A stretch of 64,000 nt of DNA, from positions 1,574,501 to 1,638,500 of the forward strand of contig NW_026261571.1 in the NCBI RefSeq assembly GCF_000165395.2, read 5' to 3'. Under the pieces are notes generated by a model. It did not search any database, had not been told where the DNA came from, and saw only the letters and a list, made by a program, of their open reading frames with translations. The first letter of the stretch is position 1. Each line of letters opens with the position of its first letter. Below, piece after piece: positions 11,236 to 23,183 of this stretch. Source of the DNA: Babesia bovis T2Bo. Taxonomy: Eukaryota; Apicomplexa; Aconoidasida; Piroplasmida; Babesiidae. The position numbers and the translations under genes were made by a program.

Positions 11236-13265
11236 ACACTCTCCTCGCTCTCTTCATCACTACCAGCGAAGGAAGCCTCTTCTTCGGTGTCTTCTTGATT
11301 ATCAGCGAAGTAAGAAATAATCTTAGCTTCGAGTGCGATACGGAGGCGTTCAGTAATCCTGTTCTTCGCCGTGCTAGCATCCATTGATCTAATACTCAAA
11401 AACGTGGGCCTCAAAATGTCGAAAACAAAACACGAGTCGTCATGAGCCAAAGAACGGAACACCAAAGACCAAACATCAGGGTAGCTACCGCTAATCTCTG
11501 GGGAATAACCATACGCCAATATTCCATTGGCATCGGGATTCATAACAAATATCAGGACTCGACATGGAGCCTCGGAAGCGTCACCACGAGAGTGTAACAT
11601 GGATATTATATAACCAATGAAACGTAACTCATCACAGTGTTCCACTGTATGTTTCGGGTAGAGAGTGGCAAATAATACCTTCTGCGTACCGAACTTACGA
11701 GATTTTATCTTCGACGACGCAATCATATCATAAGTACGAAGCAGCATTTGTGAAGTCTTCTGCGTTAATTGAGTCATGATGACCTTGTCGTAAAACGATT
11801 CCTGAGACATACGATCGCTAAGCATGTTGTACATAAAATCCGATGCAATAATAGGCGACGTTTCCGCCGTCGATTCGTTGGATTTGTTGTACCAACCAAC
11901 GAAAATAGCAATCAGGATATACAACATATCGATACATGGCATAGTACAAGTACGGCGAATCCATAAGAGTTGAGAACGATCAAGACGTTTTATACGCCCA
12001 TTTATCTGACGTAAAACCTGAGGCTGCCTTTTGGGTGGGAGATTACAAAATTCTGACGTAAATTCGTCCATCATAAGGTTGCACTGTATACGCATCTCCG
12101 CAAGTAAATCCTTACGATATGGGTCATGAATAAACACATAGGGGCTGATCCTTAGCGCTTCTTCCAGTGACCTATAAAATGTAAGACACACAACGTTGTA
12201 AAAGGCTCTAAGCTAACCACAACCGTACATGTGGGATAACTTACATAAATGAAATGAGTGGCAGTGAAGAACGCTCGGAGTCGTATTGGATGTAAGGTCC
12301 ACCATCCAGCATTGTTATCTCCTGAAATATCTTTGTTATTTGAGTGTTAAAAGATGAATCCAATGCTCCATAGTGCTCTATGCGACTCATCACACCCATC
12401 GCAGAAGCATAAAGAACCGCAGCACGACTAGAATCATGCACAGTTTTAGTAACAGAGGCGATAAGCGCAGCTACAGATGTTGAGTAATATATACCACCAA
12501 TGATGTCACGATCTTGCTGTAGCAAATGATAAAATACAACTGATTCACTCACAATAGATCGTTCCAAAGATACATCCTGCTCGTTGGCCACAAAAAAGTA
12601 CCAATCCGCATCCTAAACAGCATTGCCACATTAAATGAGTAAACATACAACCGATACATTATAGTAACTCAAAGGTCTCGTGCAAGGGACTACACATATT
12701 TTCATATCCTTGCGTCGGTTGTCTGGAAGTAGACTTGAAAAGTGAACCTTGATGGCATACAGGATCTGTGGATCCCAGCCGTGGACGCCCAAAAGAACAA
12801 TCCGTAGATAAGATTCAAACTGGGAAATAGTTATCGAAATCGATACAAACAGCATAGGAAATAAGTATATAAATCACTGCAATGAACACTCAATAGTACC
12901 AAATGGCTAACAGAGATATAGTATTACCTGTACATCTGGGTAAGCAGCTCTTATACTAAGGTTCTTTTTAATAAAGCTGTATATATCAGCTTCGCATTGC
13001 ACGGGATAACTCGTCAGCTTCAGACCGTGACATAGGAGCTTATGATGCTACAAAATGATGAGATAACTATATGAAAACCTACCTCCAATACAAATAAAGC
13101 GCAAACGCCATCTATATCGGCTTGATAAAAAACGAATACCCCGTATTCATGCCCCTTTTCGGCTCTTTGTGTGTTAGGGTTATCCGCATTGGTGTAAGAA
13201 TCGCGATCATCAGTCTCTAGAATTAACACCTCTCTCTCAAAGTCATCGATTGTGCAGAGAGGCAT
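11232..13265 (-). CDS. CDC45: Replication initiation factor CDC45, five exons
   Basis: Exons: 13265-13083, 13047-12928, 12819-12658, 12612-12245, 12171-11232. The product is 590 residues, close to human CDC45 (566). CDC45 joins MCM2-7 and GINS to form the CMG replicative helicase; it has a DHH/RecJ-like fold that has lost nuclease activity. The N-terminal strand 'YGVFVFYQADIDGVCAL' with Asp50 and Asp52 corresponds to the 'VLLFVASDVDALCA' segment of the family. The block from 'YYSTSVAALIASV' to 'MSRIEHYGAL' matches the 'HGTSSAMVMFELAW' region, and 'GYSPEISGSYPDVWSLVFRS' matches the C-terminal 'GIPPE' region. It ends with an acidic tail that the human protein lacks. The long acidic insert of animal CDC45 between its first two subdomains is absent. 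Introns are 35, 108, 45 and 73 nt. Confidence 0.85.
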
Positions 13266-13438
13266 TGGAAAAATGTAAAAAAGGAACAAGCGAAGGCGCC
13301 AATCCGATACACATAAGGTGGCTAGCGCGACAAAATATGCATGGCAAACATAAACAATAATTAAATACTAAAACTCAAAATAATTACCACATGGTGTGAT
13401 TAGTTTACATTTGACACGATGGCAATTCTGACGTTTTA

Positions 13439-15021
13439 CTAAACGCGGGATCGCGCACGCTTGCCGCTTGTTGTCATGTTGTATTCTTCAATAGTGGAGG
13501 TGTTCATATAAGCCTCTGTGTCACTCGTAATGTCAACTAAGTCGCTGCTGCGTAGCTTACACCATTCTTCAAGATCGCTGTTGAGATTAGCGTTGCAACG
13601 CAGATTAACCGTAGCTATCGATGGGTCGTAAAGGTGAGAAAACCTGTCGCGCGAATCTATCGGCAGGAGATCCAACAACTAAAACAAAATTAGGTAATGC
13701 AGATATACTGAGATACTCCTATGTTTATACACTAGTTCATCATATAGCGATACATACCTCCTCAAGCAACGCTCTGTCCAACCCATCCACAATTAGGTCA
13801 CGCCATCCATCACGAGGAGCTAAACCAAGTAGCTCACGTTCACTCCGTTTAGGTAGTAAAACGCACATGTAGCCTTCAGAACACCCAACCAGACGGTCCA
13901 ACCAAGCTTGGGTGTCTACACTCTTCTTAATCTTCTCAGTGTAGCACTTGCACGCGACAGTGCGAACTGAATTTTCGGTACCTACTGACGCCAAAACGCC
14001 CTCTTCTACTTTACCTGGACACTCAGGAAGCAGATATTGACCTACTTCATCATTGTGACACTCACCATATTCCAATTCAACTGGGTGCTCATCGAACATA
14101 GATGGTTCGTAATGACGAGGCAAGGACATTTTCTTAATACTTGCGAATAATAGCCAGCATTGCCTTGGAAACATGTCCAAATCATTATGCATGACATAAG
14201 CAAATTTGTGGTATTGTGATGGACCCTTTTCCGTCATTACAGGGGGGACTTCAAATATCTCAAGCATAAGTCTGGGAAGAAAAGCCTGTAACAACACCCT
14301 TGAACTGTGCTTTGAAAGATGAGGATGCATCCAAATAGATCTGATACATCTTTCGTTGGTCATTAGACATTCGACGATAGCACCAGCAATTACCTTACTT
14401 TTAGCTTGAACATCACCATGCGAAAGACGCGGTTTACCCTGGATGTTGCCATCTTGACCGGTAGCACCATTTAAAGTGCTGGTGTTCGGAGCAGCTTGTT
14501 CGGAAGAATTGGGGTTATCACTTTTTGCTGCTTCAGAAGCATCAGACGGTTTTGCTGTAACATAAGGCTCGGTGTTCAGCGTGACAAGTAAACCTGAAAA
14601 TTCCGGATCCACAAGATCGGTGTTAGTTGCGTCAAGCTGGTTTAATATCTCCCTTGTCAAGGGACGTAAATCAAAAGGGATGTTTCGATTTCTCGGGTGA
14701 GCTGCGGCATTCCAAATTGTTTCTGTATCAAATGCTACATTACAAAAAGGAAAGCATACCTATATATGACCAATTGCGTAGTACACGGGCCTTTAAAAAA
14801 TGTTGGTGCCTGTATATGGTAGTATATGGTTCGTGCTCAACCCCGGTGTCAAGGACTTGATCCAACGATTCAGCCCAATCCGGAAGAGAAACAGGCAAAA
14901 TGTATTTCTTCAAATGTAAGTTGTGACGCTTAAAAAACAACTCGGTCTCTTCCAAAAGCAAATTCTTTTGGTGTGCAGCGAAGCCTTTAAAGTCTTCGGC
15001 AGGCAAAGGAGATGTAAGCAT
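13439..15021 (-). CDS. Protein of unknown function, 481 aa, three exons
   Basis: Exons: 15021-14760, 14701-13758, 13678-13439. Both introns (58 and 79 nt) have good GT-AG borders and are needed to keep the frame open. The frame extends a few codons upstream of 15021 with no earlier ATG. The protein is soluble, with no signal peptide or membrane segment. A low-complexity Ser/Asn/Ala/Lys stretch at roughly residues 130-170 separates two folded-looking halves. The first half has 'RVLRNWSYIAHPRNRNIPFD'; the second has 'HNDLDMFPRQCWLLFASIKK' and scattered cysteines. The C-terminus is basic (SGKRARSRV) and could act as a nuclear signal. I do not recognise the family. It lies 173 bp upstream of CDC45 on the same strand. 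Confidence 0.75.
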
Positions 15022-16022
15022 CTTCAATCGTTCGATGAGTAACAATCATCAATCAACTTCCAAATTTATAACGATAATGATCGTACATGGCCACATGAAG
15101 TTATTCTTCAGCATATAACTTAGTGTTAGCGGACTGGATTCATGAAAAATATATCACGGAAGAACAACAAATAACAACTATTTCTCTAGTCTAGATAAAC
15201 GTAACCTCATATTATCCATTCATCTATATTAGACATATAGTTTAGAGCGATATACCGTGATGTCCGTGGCAACGTACAAATCAAATATCCCCAGTCATAC
15301 CGCATTATTATCATTAAAATGTTCAATTCTCTTTATATATATGCATAGCGGCATTGTGTTTCTATTAGCTGTTTGTTGGAATTTATGTGTTTAGCATTAG
15401 GAAATTTAATTATACTGCCTGTAGAACACCGTCCAATCAGGCTACCGCACATCAGTCCCTTGGCGTTGGTCAACAAATTAACCAATAGTATACTTTGATG
15501 GTATTCTATATATTGCCACAAACTACATACATCATTTAATGTTCACACAAGTCATACTTGTGGTACCTATCGCAACGTCGATCTTGGTTAGGACATGGAT
15601 ATTGACAAGGTTGTAACTATTTTCGTTAAGGACACATAAGGCACTCAAGGCATATTAATTTGATACATTAAATATGGAATAACATCACTTTGTGACTGGT
15701 ATTGGGAATAATGTGTGTTATTGTTTCTATATGGTTCAAGGATATGGATCACTGTTGTTTATATATCTAAAATTTTGGCGAATGGAAGTCAAACAAACAT
15801 GCCACATGTGTGTATGGTGATTATAATCACAGATCTATATGTATAATATCATTAGGGCATCGCATGACTGCTAACTGGGAGAGTGTGTTTTCTGTCTACT
15901 TTTTGTGCAAAAGTTAAAGGTATTGTTTCCCTTGTATTACTATCGCGGCTGCAAAAGGGATTTCAAATATGTTAGTTGGTGTTATATGAGTATTATGACA
16001 TGCGTATAATAACCATCGCAAG
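15022..16022. promoter_or_regulatory. Divergent intergenic region, unknown gene / CDC50
   Basis: A 1-kb AT-rich gap between divergent start codons. I saw no RNA gene, repeat or exon with plausible splice borders. Confidence 0.45.
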
Positions 16023-17565
16023 ATGACGGCGACTGATGAACGTGACCGGGATACCCGTAGCGCTCATTCTACTAAAGTTATGAGCAGGTATTATACCGGG
16101 TCGCTTAACAGCATTAAAGGTGTTGCCATGAGCTTTGCTTCATATGAATTCGGAACGTCGGGGTCGTTTGATGCCGGTGTTACGATACGCGATGTATTGT
16201 CTCGCCGAGCGACACCTGAAACACGAGCAGAAGGACTACGACAATTCAGAAAGGATTCATCACAGCAAACATTTTACAATTCGAAACGTGTTGGAATTGT
16301 TTTGATAATCATGGGATTGATTAACACGTTGTTATTTACAGTTATTCAAATAACAAGATCATCGCATGTAGAGTGTTCTATCCCGATTGTCGATGACGCT
16401 ACCGATGGACAGGGCGAATGGTCTACAAGAATAGATTCATCCAATTGTATAGGAGACGTTAGTAAATTCAAACAGGCTGATAAGATCAATGTTTATTACA
16501 CGATTCACAACTATCCTTTTCATGCTGCTTCTGTCTTTGGTCTACATTCAAAGTCGCAGTTGGAAGGTAAAGAGGTGTCAAAAGATGAGGTTTGGAGATG
16601 TTACCCTTTTAACCATGTGCTAGAAGATGGTGAGAATTATATTTACTTTTATAACTCTATACAGGCAAAGAACAGCAGATTTATCCTTGCGGCCCTCACC
16701 TGTGGAATCTTTACAACGATACCTTTAGTTTCTCAAGGAGACCATTAGACAAGACTCAGAACGGCGCCTCATTGAAGGATGATATCATCCCACTAGATGA
16801 ATCACAACATATATTGGCAAATTATCAAGAACATGCCGACGCTAGAAACCCCCTAGATCAGACAATCAGCCATTTATAGTAAGTTAAATATCCTGCATAT
16901 TTGATTGGAAGTGTGTTGCTATTTGTAAATACGGTATTAAGCAACAATGGATAATACTGGCATTATAGTTTTTAGATGACCATAATGGCAGCCTATTGCA
17001 TTGTCATTTCACAATTCTGGTGATATGTATTTGTGTGTTCATATCAACAACTGGCCTGCATCTTCGATGGCCATTAACTGTTTAATATACCTGCAGCAAA
17101 AACGTGTATTATTGGCTTCACTCAACCTCCAATATGGCGACTTTGCAATCAGCTCCAAACAAATCGCAAACGCAGCGAGACGGGAAATACCCTAATAAAA
17201 AGACCCTTGCCGAAGTACGTGCAATTGAGAAGTTAATGACGGCTCCTAACGCTGGAACCGGTGTGGAAAATGGACATGTAATACAATGGATGACTCCATC
17301 ACCATTTAAAACAATAAAAAAATTGTATGGTGTTCTGAAAGGCCCGATTGAATTCCCTATATACGTCAACGCGCACATCGGATATGACACAGCAAAATTT
17401 GGAGGACGGAAAACGCTTTCTTTGGTCGTACCATCATGGCCATACGGTAAACTTACATCAGTTCAGACATTTATAGGAACTCTGGTTCTGTTAAGTTTCC
17501 CCCTTTCGTTGATATTGTTGCTATCAAAGACGGGCGACACCGGACGTTGCGTTAATCTCATTTGA
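16023..17565 (+). CDS. CDC50/LEM3-family P4-ATPase beta subunit, three exons
   Basis: Exons: 16023-16629, 16665-16878, 17097-17565, giving 429 residues. CDC50 proteins pair with P4-type lipid flippases, letting them leave the ER and move phospholipids across membranes. Seen: a first membrane segment at about 89-108, a large lumenal domain with the family motifs 'IYPCG' and 'YNDTF', 'IIPLDES' (compare 'IP.DE.GI'), 'IQWM' followed by 'TIKKLYG', then 'FGGRKTLSL', and a second membrane segment at about 395-420. The PCG and NDTF motifs sit in a different frame from exon 1. An ORF reading through ends in a false stop at 16746; the 35-nt intron 16630-16664 resolves this. The second intron is 218 nt. 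Apicomplexan guanylyl cyclases also use CDC50 partners, so the partner here is open. Confidence 0.88.
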
Positions 17566-18019
17566 TTGACACGCATAACCCTCAATTTTACACTTAACAG
17601 AAATTAATGCAATTAACAATATAATATGTGTTGCTGGTATACTAATGGGAATGGTTTTTGGACATAAAAATGATGAGCACTAACATGCAGATATCGACAT
17701 CAATGTGTATGCACCGTAGGAATCCGGCTCGTGGTGCTGTGTTTTGTCCAATAATACGTCTTAACCTGTTTTTAAAGCGACCAAGGGGAATTAGATTCTC
17801 TTATATAAAAATGGATGTGAACTAAACTCTGAATGCCCTTCAGTTGTCCATAGGCGAACCAATTCACCGTCACTCTGTTGGTTCCGCTTTCTTAGTGAAG
17901 CTATATGGTCACATTTGATTACTTTGAAGGCGATGTGTAAGATATAAACTACATTTTCTATTATATATGCTGATATATATAACCAGCAAAATAGAAAACT
18001 CATAGACAATCGTAGTATA
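17566..18019. promoter_or_regulatory. Upstream region of AMA1
   Basis: 454 bp between CDC50 and AMA1 on the same strand. AMA1 is a late blood-stage gene in apicomplexans, so stage-specific control is expected here. I could not identify a specific binding motif. Confidence 0.4.
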
Positions 18020-19837
18020 ATGCAGTTACATTACAAAATGCAGTCAACTTCTCCCAAATATAACTACAAGCGCATGCTTTGCATGGTTTTTGTCCCAGTT
18101 ATCTTATCGTCATTTTTTGCGGAAGATGCTTTAGCTTCCAACTCCACACTCTTCGCTTTCCACAGGGAACCAACCAATCGTAGGCTTACCAGAAGGGCGT
18201 CAAGAGGACAGTTACTCAACTCAAGGAGGGGCTCGGATGATACTTCCGAATCTTCCGATAGATACTCAGGTAGGTCGGGTGGCTCTAAGAACTCGGGCCA
18301 ATCCCCTTGGATCAAGTATATGCAAAAGTTCGACATTCCCCGTAATCACGGCTCTGGAATCTATGTCGATCTTGGAGGATATGAATCCGTTGGTTCAAAA
18401 AGTTATCGTATGCCCGTTGGTAAGTGCCCAGTAGTCGGTAAAATTATAGACCTTGGAAATGGTGCCGACTTCCTCGATCCCATTTCATCAGAAGACCCAA
18501 GTTACCGTGGTTTGGCATTCCCCGAGACTGCTGTGGACTCCAATATTCCCACACAACCAAAGACACGTGGTTCTTCATCAGTAACTGCCGCTAAATTATC
18601 TCCTGTTTCGGCGAAAGATCTGAGACGTTGGGGATATGAAGGTAATGATGTAGCGAATTGCTCAGAATATGCTAGTAACCTCATTCCCGCATCAGACAAA
18701 ACTACCAAATATAGGTATCCTTTTGTTTTTGACAGTGATAACCAGATGTGTTACATACTGTACTCTGCCATACAATACAATCAAGGAAATAGGTATTGTG
18801 ACAATGATGGTAGCTCAGAAGAAGGTACAAGCTCTTTGCTTTGCATGAAACCTTACAAGAGCGCTGAGGATGCACACTTATACTACGGTTCTGCGAAAGT
18901 TGACCCCGATTGGGAAGAAAATTGTCCCATGCACCCGGTAAGGGATGCCATTTTTGGTAAATGGTCCGGTGGCTCTTGTGTTGCCATTGCTCCTGCATTC
19001 CAAGAATATGCCAACAGCACCGAAGATTGTGCGGCTATATTATTCGATAATTCTGCGACTGACTTGGATATCGAAGTTGTTAACGAAGAGTTTAATGAAC
19101 TTAAAGAATTGACCAGTGGGCTTAAAAGGTTGAACTTGTCAAAAGTTGCCAATGCTATTTTTTCTCCCCTCTCCAATGTTGCAGGTACCAGTCGAATTTC
19201 ACGTGGTGTGGGTATGAACTGGGCTACATACGATAAAGATTCTGGTATGTGTGCTCTCATTAACGAAACTCCTAACTGTTTGATCTTGAACGCGGGTAGC
19301 ATTGCTCTCACGGCTATAGGTTCACCTCTCGAGTACGACGCTGTTAACTATCCTTGCCACATCGACACCAATGGTTACGTTGAGCCACGTGCAAAGACTA
19401 CTAACAAGTACCTCGATGTTCCTTTCGAGGTCACAACTGCTTTGAGCACGAAGACACTAAAATGCAATGCCTACGTTCATACCAAGTACTCTGACAGTTG
19501 TGGTACCTATTTCCTGTGCTCAGACGTTAAACCTAACTGGTTCATTAGGTTCTTACACATGATCGGACTCTACAACACAAAGCGTATCGTAATATTCGTC
19601 TGCTGTACCACTACCGCCATCGTTCTCACCATCTGGATATGGAAACGATTCATCAAGGCTAAAAAAGAGCCAGCCCCTCCAAGTTTCGACAAATACCTAA
19701 GCAACTATGATTATGATACAACCCTAGATGCCGACAACGAAACAGAACAGCGTTTGGATTCCTCTGCTTACAGCTGGGGAGAGGCTGTACAAAGACCAAG
19801 TGATGTCACCCCTGTAAAACTCTCTAAAATCAACTAA
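18020..19837 (+). CDS. AMA1: Apical membrane antigen 1 (AMA1)
   Basis: A single-exon gene of 605 residues. AMA1 is a type I microneme membrane protein that binds RON2 at the moving junction during red-cell invasion. Seen: an N-terminal extension and hydrophobic signal segment ending around residue 40; a low-complexity Ser/Arg/Gly prosegment; the cysteine-rich ectodomain (domains I-III) beginning near 'SPWIKYMQKFDIPRNH'; a membrane segment at about 523-541; and a tail of about 64 residues. The tail carries a tryptophan in an acidic context ('SAYSWGEA'), the kind of residue that links AMA1 to the motor in related parasites. The first ATG is used; a second in-frame Met lies six codons later. The sequence is what I recall of B. 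bovis AMA1, and this anchors the species call. No breaks are seen. Confidence 0.97.
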   Translation: MQLHYKMQSTSPKYNYKRMLCMVFVPVILSSFFAEDALASNSTLFAFHREPTNRRLTRRASRGQLLNSRRGSDDTSESSDRYSGRSGGSKNSGQSPWIKYMQKFDIPRNHGSGIYVDLGGYESVGSKSYRMPVGKCPVVGKIIDLGNGADFLDPISSEDPSYRGLAFPETAVDSNIPTQPKTRGSSSVTAAKLSPVSAKDLRRWGYEGNDVANCSEYASNLIPASDKTTKYRYPFVFDSDNQMCYILYSAIQYNQGNRYCDNDGSSEEGTSSLLCMKPYKSAEDAHLYYGSAKVDPDWEENCPMHPVRDAIFGKWSGGSCVAIAPAFQEYANSTEDCAAILFDNSATDLDIEVVNEEFNELKELTSGLKRLNLSKVANAIFSPLSNVAGTSRISRGVGMNWATYDKDSGMCALINETPNCLILNAGSIALTAIGSPLEYDAVNYPCHIDTNGYVEPRAKTTNKYLDVPFEVTTALSTKTLKCNAYVHTKYSDSCGTYFLCSDVKPNWFIRFLHMIGLYNTKRIVIFVCCTTTAIVLTIWIWKRFIKAKKEPAPPSFDKYLSNYDYDTTLDADNETEQRLDSSAYSWGEAVQRPSDVTPVKLSKIN

Positions 19838-20520
19838 AGGGTGTGATAACTAAATGCAGTAGTCACTTCAAGACATCTCATTGACCGTGTGAATAAACAT
19901 CGTGGTCGCTTGTTAATCAATTGGAACCAAAATCAGATTCCTCATGCAAGCTTTATAATGAGATGGTATATCATCCTGCTAATGAACTTGTATAATATGT
20001 GTAACTATTTTTCAACCTTTCTGCTTAGTATCGGTATGTTTGTATATATGCATTCGCCATTATATTCATTAGTTATCTGATGTCTGTAACGTATCCTCGA
20101 AAATTGGGATCAGGTAATGGAATTCGGTGTAATGAATCCACGCCTGCATGGGAGTAGTAATGAAAAATGTTCACTGTTGTCTTTCGGCCACATCGTATAT
20201 ATGCCAGCCATTTACACTGATCTATTGTAGTCAATTCACATACTAAACGCACAATAATAGGGAGAAACCGTTATATATATGCTAATTTCTAAATGAAACC
20301 CATACAGTTCGAATGTGTGTCTGCAAACGAGTGTTTTGGTAGTGGAAGGCAACGAATAATTTCGTATTAATTATGCATACACATAGCATATTTTACTTAT
20401 TGTCTGATATATTTATTTCGCAAAAAGGGCATATAGAATAATTAATATACATATTTGTGACTATTGAGCATTGTAGTGATACGCAGGTCACTTGAGTAGT
20501 TCAGATACACGGATTCCGTG
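19838..20520. other. Intergenic region, nothing recognised
   Basis: About 680 bp of AT-rich DNA holding the AMA1 3' UTR and the promoter of the next gene. Short open frames here have no spliced continuation and look like chance. Confidence 0.45.
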
Positions 20521-21725
20521 ATGCGTGGACAATGCGCACACTATTCACTTTACCAAAAGTTCTTCAATGCTTGCCTTAGGGAATGGTATTTTCAGAAGGA
20601 TGGCGGTTCAGGATTCTACTATGCTAATCCTCCTGGATTATTATTCACTCAATTAAGGTAAGTGCCAAAGAAATGCCACGATATAATACAGATCATCTCG
20701 ATTGCAAAGGGGAACTGTGTCAGCTCCCATGTCTCACTGGTACTTTGGAAACAATGTCAACAGCATCAAGTTATCATACAATGACCCTATGGGAAATGGG
20801 ATCCTTGGATCCACTAATAGCCATCTAGAGGAGGATCCTACAGAGAGTCTCCTTCATATTGGCTACGATCTAACGTATTCCAATGCATTAGGAAAGTATG
20901 TTGCAACACGTAACGATGTACATCATGTTGCATTTTGCAACTATTATGATGTTGCCTTCAATACTCTGTACAACATTGGAAGGTATGTATCTTCTCGGCT
21001 ATTACATAGCGTTGTTTTGCATCATAAATTATGGGTAGTTCGAGTTATGCTATATCAATTGGTTGTTTTGCTGCAGATTATTGTGTAGTATCAGGCTGTA
21101 TATTTTTCTTATGAACCATAAAATTAAACTGCATATGTAGGCATCAAGATATATCGCCAGAAGATTTTATAACATTCAAAAATGTTAGATTAATAACGGG
21201 GAATGTGTTCAACATTCACTTGCTTCTTACGGAACCGCTTTTCAAGTGTGCTATTATTTCAATCACTAACCAGAAGTAAGTCCTGGTATAATCCACCATA
21301 TCCTTGCGCAGTGCAGATCAGTTACTCAATTTCAAGGTGTTGAACTCAATAGCTAAGGTTATTGCTCCTGGGGGTTCCATCGTATTCTTAACAAGGGAAA
21401 AGGAAGCCTTTCAACGACTTAAAACATTGTTGGGAAGACATTCAGTAAGTCTAATATCTTATTGTTTTAAATCATACAGATATCTTTGTTACTTACAGTA
21501 AGCGATGAGCAAAATAAAAATCAAATGCGGACGGTAATGAATGCATTAGCATGGAAGGGGAGCCCAATCTCATCTATAAGAGAAAATAACACCCGAGAAT
21601 TCATCGAGACATTTTTTTCTCATGAGAACAAGTCATTAACTGGCAATTTTAGAATGATTGTATGTGACAAATACATATCAAACAAACCCAACCAACGACT
21701 CAGAAAGCCAGTTGACACTATATAA
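20521..21725 (+). CDS. Protein of unknown function, 313 aa, five exons; weak methyltransferase resemblance
   Basis: Exons: 20521-20657, 20692-20982, 21141-21275, 21312-21444, 21480-21725. Introns are 34, 158, 36 and 35 nt with GT-AG borders, and the four junctions join to one frame. The N-terminal part is rich in Tyr, Phe and Gly ('REWYFQKDGGSGFYYANPPG'). The C-terminal part has 'LLNFKVLNSIAKVIAPGGSI' followed by 'VFLTREKEAF'. The 'APGG' turn with hydrophobic strands on both sides recalls the 'LKPGG' strand-turn of class I SAM-dependent methyltransferases. The glycine-rich SAM loop is not obvious, so this is only a hint. The last 80 residues are basic. It lies downstream of AMA1 with no evident functional link. 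Confidence 0.7.
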
Positions 21726-23183
21726 GTCGTAATAAAGTCATTTATGTTTTCCTAGCTGCTTATATATATATATTTATCATCATTGGCTTTTACAAATTTA
21801 GGGAGACGGTGTATATCATTTACATTAAACAATATAGATACACGTTTGTTTACTTGCTATTTCATGATTGAAAGACTTTCTTGCATCGTATAAATGTTAC
21901 TTTATGCTAATAATTACAATTGTCTTTGTATATTTGTTGTCTGGTAGTTTCATGGGGCATTAAAAAAATAAGCAAAGTAGAAGAATTATCTTGCCAATCA
22001 TGAGAAGCAGTTCACATATGTGGAAATGCACCACAAAATATGTTACTTTTGCATTTAATATGCAATTGAAATTATATACATCCACCCCCACTTACTACTG
22101 CAGTATGGTTATAACAAGATTAGTACGTTTTAGTAACTTTACCATTTAAATATTGGACTATCTCTCCAATATATCACCGCATGTTGTCTTCCATAAACAG
22201 TGCATTGGAAATATATATCATAGTTCGAATTGATGCTGGATTCTATAACACTGATAAGTTGGATGAGGCAAAAAAAATATATACAATGGTATATAAGATG
22301 GAGCTAACCGTTGTAGGGGGAAAGATGTATTTTGATTAGGACATACTAATGGTCGCTATTTATAACATAGGTAGTCAATACGTGTCTGTATAAGCAAGGT
22401 AACCTGTTAAAACCACATAAGATAACAATGCCAAAGTTTATAACTAACGTAAACTAAATGCTAGCAATTGCCACGTTATAGGTCTATAGGTTGTTTTAAA
22501 TGCGATTTGTTAAATAGATATAATAACGTTATTTTATTTCCCTTGTTACTAAATAATACCATTCTTCAACCCAATGTAAAAAGATACTACTTACAAGGGT
22601 TAAGTTCGATTGTAATGCGTTGTTTACCATAGAATCAATGCAAAAAAACATCTTACTGACAATCCAATTGGATATAATCACTGCCCAATGATGATATGTT
22701 ATATGCGTTAGAAGCATATATCTGTTATGTGACTATAACACGTCAAATGTCCCTTTGAATGATATATATTATCAATTACAATAATGTAGAAGTACCTTTT
22801 TTGTTGAAATTGTTTCTTCCTATAATATGCATAGAAATGTTGGTTTAATATTCTTATGAGAATCTAGTTTTTCGTATTTAAAATCTCCAAATATATATCT
22901 ATGTGGACGTTTTGTGGTGAAACAATTTTGCTGTATTAAATTCAGTAGAAGCCATGACACCCACATAATAGCACAATGACGAATAGGCCTCACACTTTTT
23001 TCAATGTATATTTCATCTACGTCAAAGTACATCATTAGACACGCATTACTAAGTTTTGTTAGGCGTAAAATTAAAGTAAATACTTCATTTTTGATCATCC
23101 CCCAGACATGGAATCCAGGGTTTGCGCTAACAGGGATTGCTTACGATAAGAAATGAACAGTATCAATCATACAGCATCAATTG
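21726..23183. other. 1.46-kb AT-rich convergent intergenic gap
   Basis: The longest gene-free stretch in the window, between convergent genes. It includes a short (TA)n run at about 21761-21774. The largest open frame is on the minus strand at 22820-23098 (92 codons, ATG start), rich in Ile, Leu, Phe and Asn. A second short minus-strand frame lies at 22529-22717. Neither has a clear family or a supported spliced partner, so I do not call a gene, but a small AT-rich gene cannot be excluded. I saw no tRNA or snRNA signature. Confidence 0.45.

Noticed and set aside
16629..16748. Apparent frameshift or premature stop in the CDC50 gene, suggesting a pseudogene
   Set aside because: A 35-nt GT-AG intron at 16630-16664 moves into the frame that holds the conserved PCG and NDTF motifs. 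The gene is intact.
21761..21774. (TA)n run as a possible origin or centromere element
   Set aside because: Only about seven units and isolated; simple repeats of this size are common in AT-rich intergenic DNA.
22220..22245. tRNA B-box-like 'gttcgaatt'
   Set aside because: No matching A box, no cloverleaf arms could be folded around it; also seen at about 20308 in a similarly unsupported context.
22529..22717. 62-codon minus-strand frame in the AT-rich gap
   Set aside because: No supported splice partner, biased composition typical of AT-rich noise; kept only as part of the gap description.
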